DNA of 64,000 bases from Stagonosporopsis chrysanthemi (taxonomy: Eukaryota; Ascomycota; Dothideomycetes; Pleosporales; Didymellaceae): contig JAFISE010000014.1 in NCBI GenBank assembly GCA_022560025.1, forward strand, positions 1 to 64,000. The letters are read 5' to 3'. How positions within the stretch are numbered: the stretch's first letter is position 1; each line of letters begins with the position of its first letter. The position numbers and the translations under genes are program-made. This document shows positions 59,680-64,000 of the stretch, in pieces. The notes below the pieces were generated by a model that did not search any database, was not told where the DNA came from, and was given only the letters and a program-made list of their open reading frames with translations.

Positions 59680-62600
59680 TGTTATGGTTTGATAAGACGG
59701 GTCCAGCTGAGAAGATCCTGTTACGTCCGGGAAGGCAAGTAGCGAGTGTTATCTGTCTTGGCCAGCAATTGACAGAAATTGCTTAAGAGGCGGATGCCGT
59801 GAATCCGAAAGGTAATGAGTGAATGATCAGGTCGTTTCTCCAATCGATCGTGGGTGCGTCGATCTAACTTCTCTCGGGCACGTCCGTGAAGCCAAAGGTG
59901 GTTGGTGACACAGAGGCTTGTCTGGACGCTCACTTGACGTCTGGGGAACTGGTGACAGTGCTCACGGTGGTCGAGGGTAGGGCAGACAGGTGAGAGAAGC
60001 AAGGGCAATTCCAGAATTCAGGTGACGTGATCACAGATAGGAGTTGCGTAGATGTGATCGGCCTCGATAATCGTCCACCAGGGGAATGTCTTGGAAAAGC
60101 CAGTGGGGAAGCGATCACGGCACGACTGAAGCGAAAGTAAAGAATGACTTGTGCGAACGAAGTTGGGGAAGAAGAAGAGGAGATCTCTCGTAGGCGTGGG
60201 CCACCAGTGGGTATGAAGGGATGAGAGTTTGATTATCACAGGGCATCTACGGGCCACGATTGGAGGATTAGCTAGCGCTGCAGGGACCGGGGTAGCGATC
60301 CAGGAGGCTTGGATTCGCCGGCTCCCATTCGGCGCCTGGGCGGGACTGCGGACGCTGAAACGGTGCCTCCGCACGCCACTCGCGAAAATGGTCGTTTCAA
60401 ATGATCCTCCATCCCGAAGGATTCGGCTCTCCGAGCTCACGGTCGCAGGCGCTGCGTCATCGACGGTACGCGCTTTGGGCGCAGCCAGTTCGCGTAGAGA
60501 AAAGCACTTCAAGACGGGCCGCGTGGGCGTCTGCAACTGTCACGTGCCATGTGTCTCGAACATCTGGGCACTTGGGCAACCCTTAATCTCATTCCTGCCA
60601 GCCTCAATAATAATCAATCGACAGCGGCGCTTTATCCAAGTGCGGCGGCATTGCGGACTACATGGTAATTTGTTGATACAAGCGACTGTTGTGTTACAGC
60701 GGTAGTTCCCAGTATATACACGGTTTCTTGTCGGTAACCATTTCGATACGAACTCTTCCAAATCCATCAACCTGGCAGTTCTGCCGTCGATGTTGTTGTC
60801 GCATCACGAATCCGCCAGTGGAGGGAACGATTCGTTCTCAGAGTCTGAGTGTTCGCCGGCCGCGTCATCAGATGTACCTCACCTCTTTGCGCATGAGTCG
60901 AAGCCACGCAACTCTGGTTTGAGGCTGGCTTGCATTGCTCCTGTAACTGGCAGTGGACGTCTGATCTTGATCTGGTGCTGCTAGATCACAAGATCTATGC
61001 GCAATCTGTTCGTCACCCAAATCGCGGACATCAATGTTCTGCACCCACACTTTGCGTGACCCGGGACCTTGAAATATGCCAGGGCATCTCTGCGAGTTGC
61101 CTATCACAAGTAATTGTTCGCCGTAGCGTTGTACTTGCTTATGGGGAACAGGTGGACCACCAACCTCAAGAACGACATGGTTCTGGCCGCTTGAGGAAGG
61201 CATGCATACGCCTGGCTGTCAAGCCACGAAAAGGTGCTGGCCTTCCGAGACAAGCTCTTCGCATTCGATTCCCTTGAGTGATTGTGCAACGCGGGCGGTT
61301 CCAGACCGTCACGGACCCTGGCGTCCCTGTATGACGCGCATACCTGTGATCGTCTACACGATGCTCGCTAAGGTCCGTGGCTTTAACCTTTCATGCCTTT
61401 TCAATCAAGGCATAGCCTACGCTTCGACAGCCAGATAACGGCTATACTTGCAAGCAACGACAACGTGTTTCCTCCAAGCGACCGCACTGTGTCTACATAC
61501 ACATACCTATTATGTTCACAGAACGCCCGATGCATGCGATAAGATTTAGTGCTTCAGTCGGCACCGCACGCGCGCGCTATACGCAACACGAGAAAAGTAA
61601 CTCTCCTGCAATCTATTCCAGCCCTCCATGATACACTAGAACTCGTCCTTGAAGCTGCAACAATACTCACGCACAACGCTCACGAGAAGACAACTATCTA
61701 TCATACGAAAAGCAACGGCGTGACTTCGCCTCGACCTGCCTCTGCCTCACAGTTGTTTTACCGCTTGACATGTCATGCCAACTGCCTTGCCGATGACAGG
61801 TTGACGGGTGTTTCACACAATCACACAAGTGACGAACACTCGGCTCCACTGTGGTTCTGGCAAGGACAAGCCGCACGACCTCGAAACTTGCTCAATGCGC
61901 GAACGCTCGGTGTTTCCAAGGGCTTGACCACCGCGGCGCTTGCCCGGAGACGCCGGCGGCCAGGTATGTGGAGAACTGCCGGTTGCCGAAGTGCACGGTG
62001 TAATAACGTTGCGGCCTTCATGCGTTGAGATCCTGTGGCCTTCGAACATTCCACAGTTTGTTGACAGCTGAGCGCTCGCCTACATGGGTGCATCCTCATC
62101 TGTCGCTCACTCGTATTCGGAGAGTAGGCAATCTCGATCCCTGTGGATGTTATGTTGTGATGCCCACGCTAAATTTGTTGTTCCTTCTCGCTGCAGTTCA
62201 CTATTTCGCTTCACCGGCCAATCAAGCCCTGAGCGCCTGCACGTCAGAGAGAGCCGCCATCATTATCTCCCACCCATAGCATTTCTGCATCCTCTGGCAA
62301 TTGACGATCCACCAATCGTGCCTAAGGCCGACGTGGCCGCGTTCCAGGCTGTAGGACGGCCAAAGTTGAGCTTTTGTGTGACTGACAGGGCTTCTACAGG
62401 GCTATTTGACCTTTGCGCCGAGCAAAATGTTGAGCAGAGGAGCGCTGTACATTGGGAAATTAAGGAGTCCTGATGCTTGCTCGGAGCCACAGCTTGATTC
62501 AGTCACAACAACTGCAGCGGCTCGGCGCCCTCCTGACGGCAACGGAAAGATGTTCACGGAAACGGGAACGGAAATGGAACGGGTGTGGAGGCGGCCAGCA

Positions 62601-63220
62601 GGCAGGTAGCTCTCGCTCTTAATCGATCGATGAGCCCGATGGCCTTCGTGATTCGTTCAGCTTGAGTTCTGCCTACGTCCGTCTCACACCTACTGTGTTG
62701 AGATTTGTGGTGTCTATGGAAATTGACTGTATGCTGACGCTTGCGACAAGATGAACCCAAGTGTCGTGACTTGCTTTTCAAACACTGGCACCATCTTACC
62801 CCGGACATCTTATAGAACAAACAACAGAAAGGGTGAAACTGAACATAGTGGTCTAGAAAGAGTAGTCTAGCCTAGAAGGACTGTCGTGGCTTTTGAAATG
62901 CTTCTGAGAACTGCTCTTTTGGTATAATGGAGGAGCTACTAGAAGTTAAAGGAAAGGTACGTGAAAATATAGCTCTTTGACCAATAGAAGAAATAGCCAT
63001 CCCAGGAACACCGCATTATTGGTGGCTGGCCAGGCATTTCATCAAGTTCACCTTCCTAATGCAGACTCCAATGCAAGCGGAAAGGGAACATCCGAGGCCC
63101 CACGCGTGACGTGCGAGACTTGTTAAGCTTCACAACACCTTCGTTCGTACTGATAGCTCGTGGACACGTCTCTCTACCTGCAAAACCCGTGGTCGCGATC
63201 GCATTCTTTCAATTGTCATC
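59680..63220. other. 3.5-kb gene-poor region
   Basis: Between the divergent ferric reductase and the membrane-protein gene. The longest frames (minus 60018-60536, plus 61549-62028 and 62084-62473) have mixed composition, no recognised domain and no convincing start context. The first about 1 kb probably contains the ferric-reductase promoter and leader. Poly-purine AAGAAGAAGAGG at about 60170. I see no RNA gene, transposon end or tandem array. Confidence 0.5.
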
Positions 63221-64000
63221 ATGGTTTCTACCCGCCAGCATCCTCGGGGCGATTTCCCTACATTTGAGCCCTCACCCACGAAGAGGCCGTCGCGGACGTC
63301 GACTGCTTCACCGGCGCCGACAAGCCCTACGACCGCTACGACCGCTACACGTAACCTCGCTGCCAACGTATCGCCTACTGCGAAAACGGTCACCAGACGC
63401 GTAGTCTCAAAGACTTCGAATGCGCTAGATGCCGTTGCACCACCTTCGCCTTCAGAAGTCAACGAGTCGGGATGGTGTCACACGGCGTCGAACCTCACCA
63501 TCTTATGGCTGACGGTTTCCCTGCCACTCGTGCTGTGGGATACCCTTTATATATTGCTTCGCCCACATACCATGGCTGGGGGTGTGCTACAATGGCCCAT
63601 CTGGAAACCCTACGAGATCTACGCCGCAATTGATCATGTGTACGGCTGGCCAGGATGGGAGAGCAACGACGGCTTCGGGGGTGCGCAAGGTGCGCTCAAC
63701 GCCGTGGAAACCATTCTTTATGGGCTGTACACCATGATCATCTACAACCATAGCGTTCCTGCAGTGACTGGCACTGGTCTTGATGTTAGCAGTAAGGGAT
63801 TGGGTGCATGGCTGTCTGGCGGTCGCAAGGTTCGTGGGAAGAATGGGAACCGTGCACTGCTCATAGGCTTCACAGCCGCTGTTATGACGCTCAGTAAGAC
63901 GGTGCTATACTGTGAGTGGACACTACGACTTTATGCGCGATGAAGAAAGACTGATCAATTGGCTTAGACTTCAATGAGTACTTCTCAGACTTCAAGAGCG
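63221..64000 (+). CDS. Multi-pass membrane protein, EXPERA/EBP-like (tentative), cut by window end
   Basis: Exon 1 63221-63911, intron 63912-63967 (56 bp), exon 2 from 63968 to the edge. Start MVSTRQHPRGDFP. A basic Ser/Thr/Pro leader of about 75 residues precedes NLTILWLTVSLPLVLWDTLY (helix 1, ending LLRPHTMAGG), WPIWKPYEIYAAIDHVYGW, then GALNAVETILYGLYTMIIYN (helix 2) and LLIGFTAAVMTLSKTVLYY, which joins FNEYFSDF after the splice. The acidic residues inside helices and the RPHTM and WPGWE motifs suggest the EXPERA fold of sterol isomerase/sigma-2 receptor-like proteins. The match is from pattern memory only. The rest of the gene lies outside the window. Confidence 0.65.

Noticed and set aside
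59690..60070. Three HGATAR (GATA-factor, SreA-like) motifs upstream of the ferric reductase
   Set aside because: About one to two are expected by chance in 400 bp on two strands, and none is the extended ATCWGATAA form.

Overview
This window is nuclear DNA of a filamentous ascomycete, most likely a Dothideomycete of the order Pleosporales. The evidence is the gene style: short GT-AG introns of about 45-76 bp with CTRAY-like branch sites, GC-rich coding sequence and CT-rich 5' leaders. The protein families agree: fungal GH36 and GH127 glycosidases, a Dal5-type MFS permease, an NRPS-like A-T-R reductase, DUF7053 and the AP-3 mu subunit. The degenerate transposase tail at the left edge is of a type common in Pleosporales. 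The species is not determinable here. All coordinates, introns and frames were worked out by hand. Each intron-containing model gives an uninterrupted frame that sums to whole codons, except the last gene, which runs off the window.

Layout, left to right. 1-1230: 5'-truncated DDE transposase relic with a repeat-bearing right end. 1.7-5.4 kb: secreted GH36 alpha-galactosidase whose fourth intron holds 96 consecutive C, facing an acidic orphan gene. 5.6-11.1 kb: an MFS permease and an A-T-R carboxylate-reductase NRPS-like gene diverging from a shared 539-bp promoter, a candidate mini metabolite cluster. 12-20 kb: a Ser/Thr-rich single-pass membrane protein, a 2.3-kb repeat-bearing promoter block, a DUF676-type serine esterase and an F-box protein. 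20.2-27.8 kb: compact housekeeping block with a HAPSTR1/C16orf72-like protein, a DMAC1-like protein, AP-3 mu, a TMEM205-like protein, a family-16-type methyltransferase (EFM7/NNT1-like), EFM4-like eEF1A methyltransferase and a small membrane protein. 28-38 kb: secreted GH127 beta-L-arabinofuranosidase, a secreted LRR-like protein, an RBR ubiquitin ligase, a coiled-coil protein with a BTB-like end and a stand-alone B3/4 protein. 38-45.4 kb: a 1652-residue zinc-finger protein, DUF7053 and a DUF1772/anthrone-oxygenase-like protein. 47.5-57.4 kb: an F-box/LRR protein ending in a CaaX box, two unrecognised conserved-looking proteins, an intron-containing tRNA-Arg(ACG) and a Nudix hydrolase. 57.8-64 kb: a FRE-type ferric reductase, a 3.5-kb gene-poor stretch and the start of a membrane protein cut by the window end.

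Functionally the window mixes housekeeping genes (vesicle coat, respiratory assembly, translation-factor methylation, tRNA) with plant-associated accessory functions (two secreted glycosidases, ferric reductase, allantoate-type permease, NRPS-like reductase). The signals I rate highest are: (i) a repeated switch from C-rich to G-rich sense strand along many genes, giving G-quadruplex-capable runs near gene 3' ends; (ii) the MFS/A-T-R divergent pair; (iii) the CaaX F-box protein; (iv) the poly(C)96 intron; (v) the tail-to-tail methyltransferase pair. I found no CRISPR array, rRNA, complete transposon or large unknown multi-gene system.
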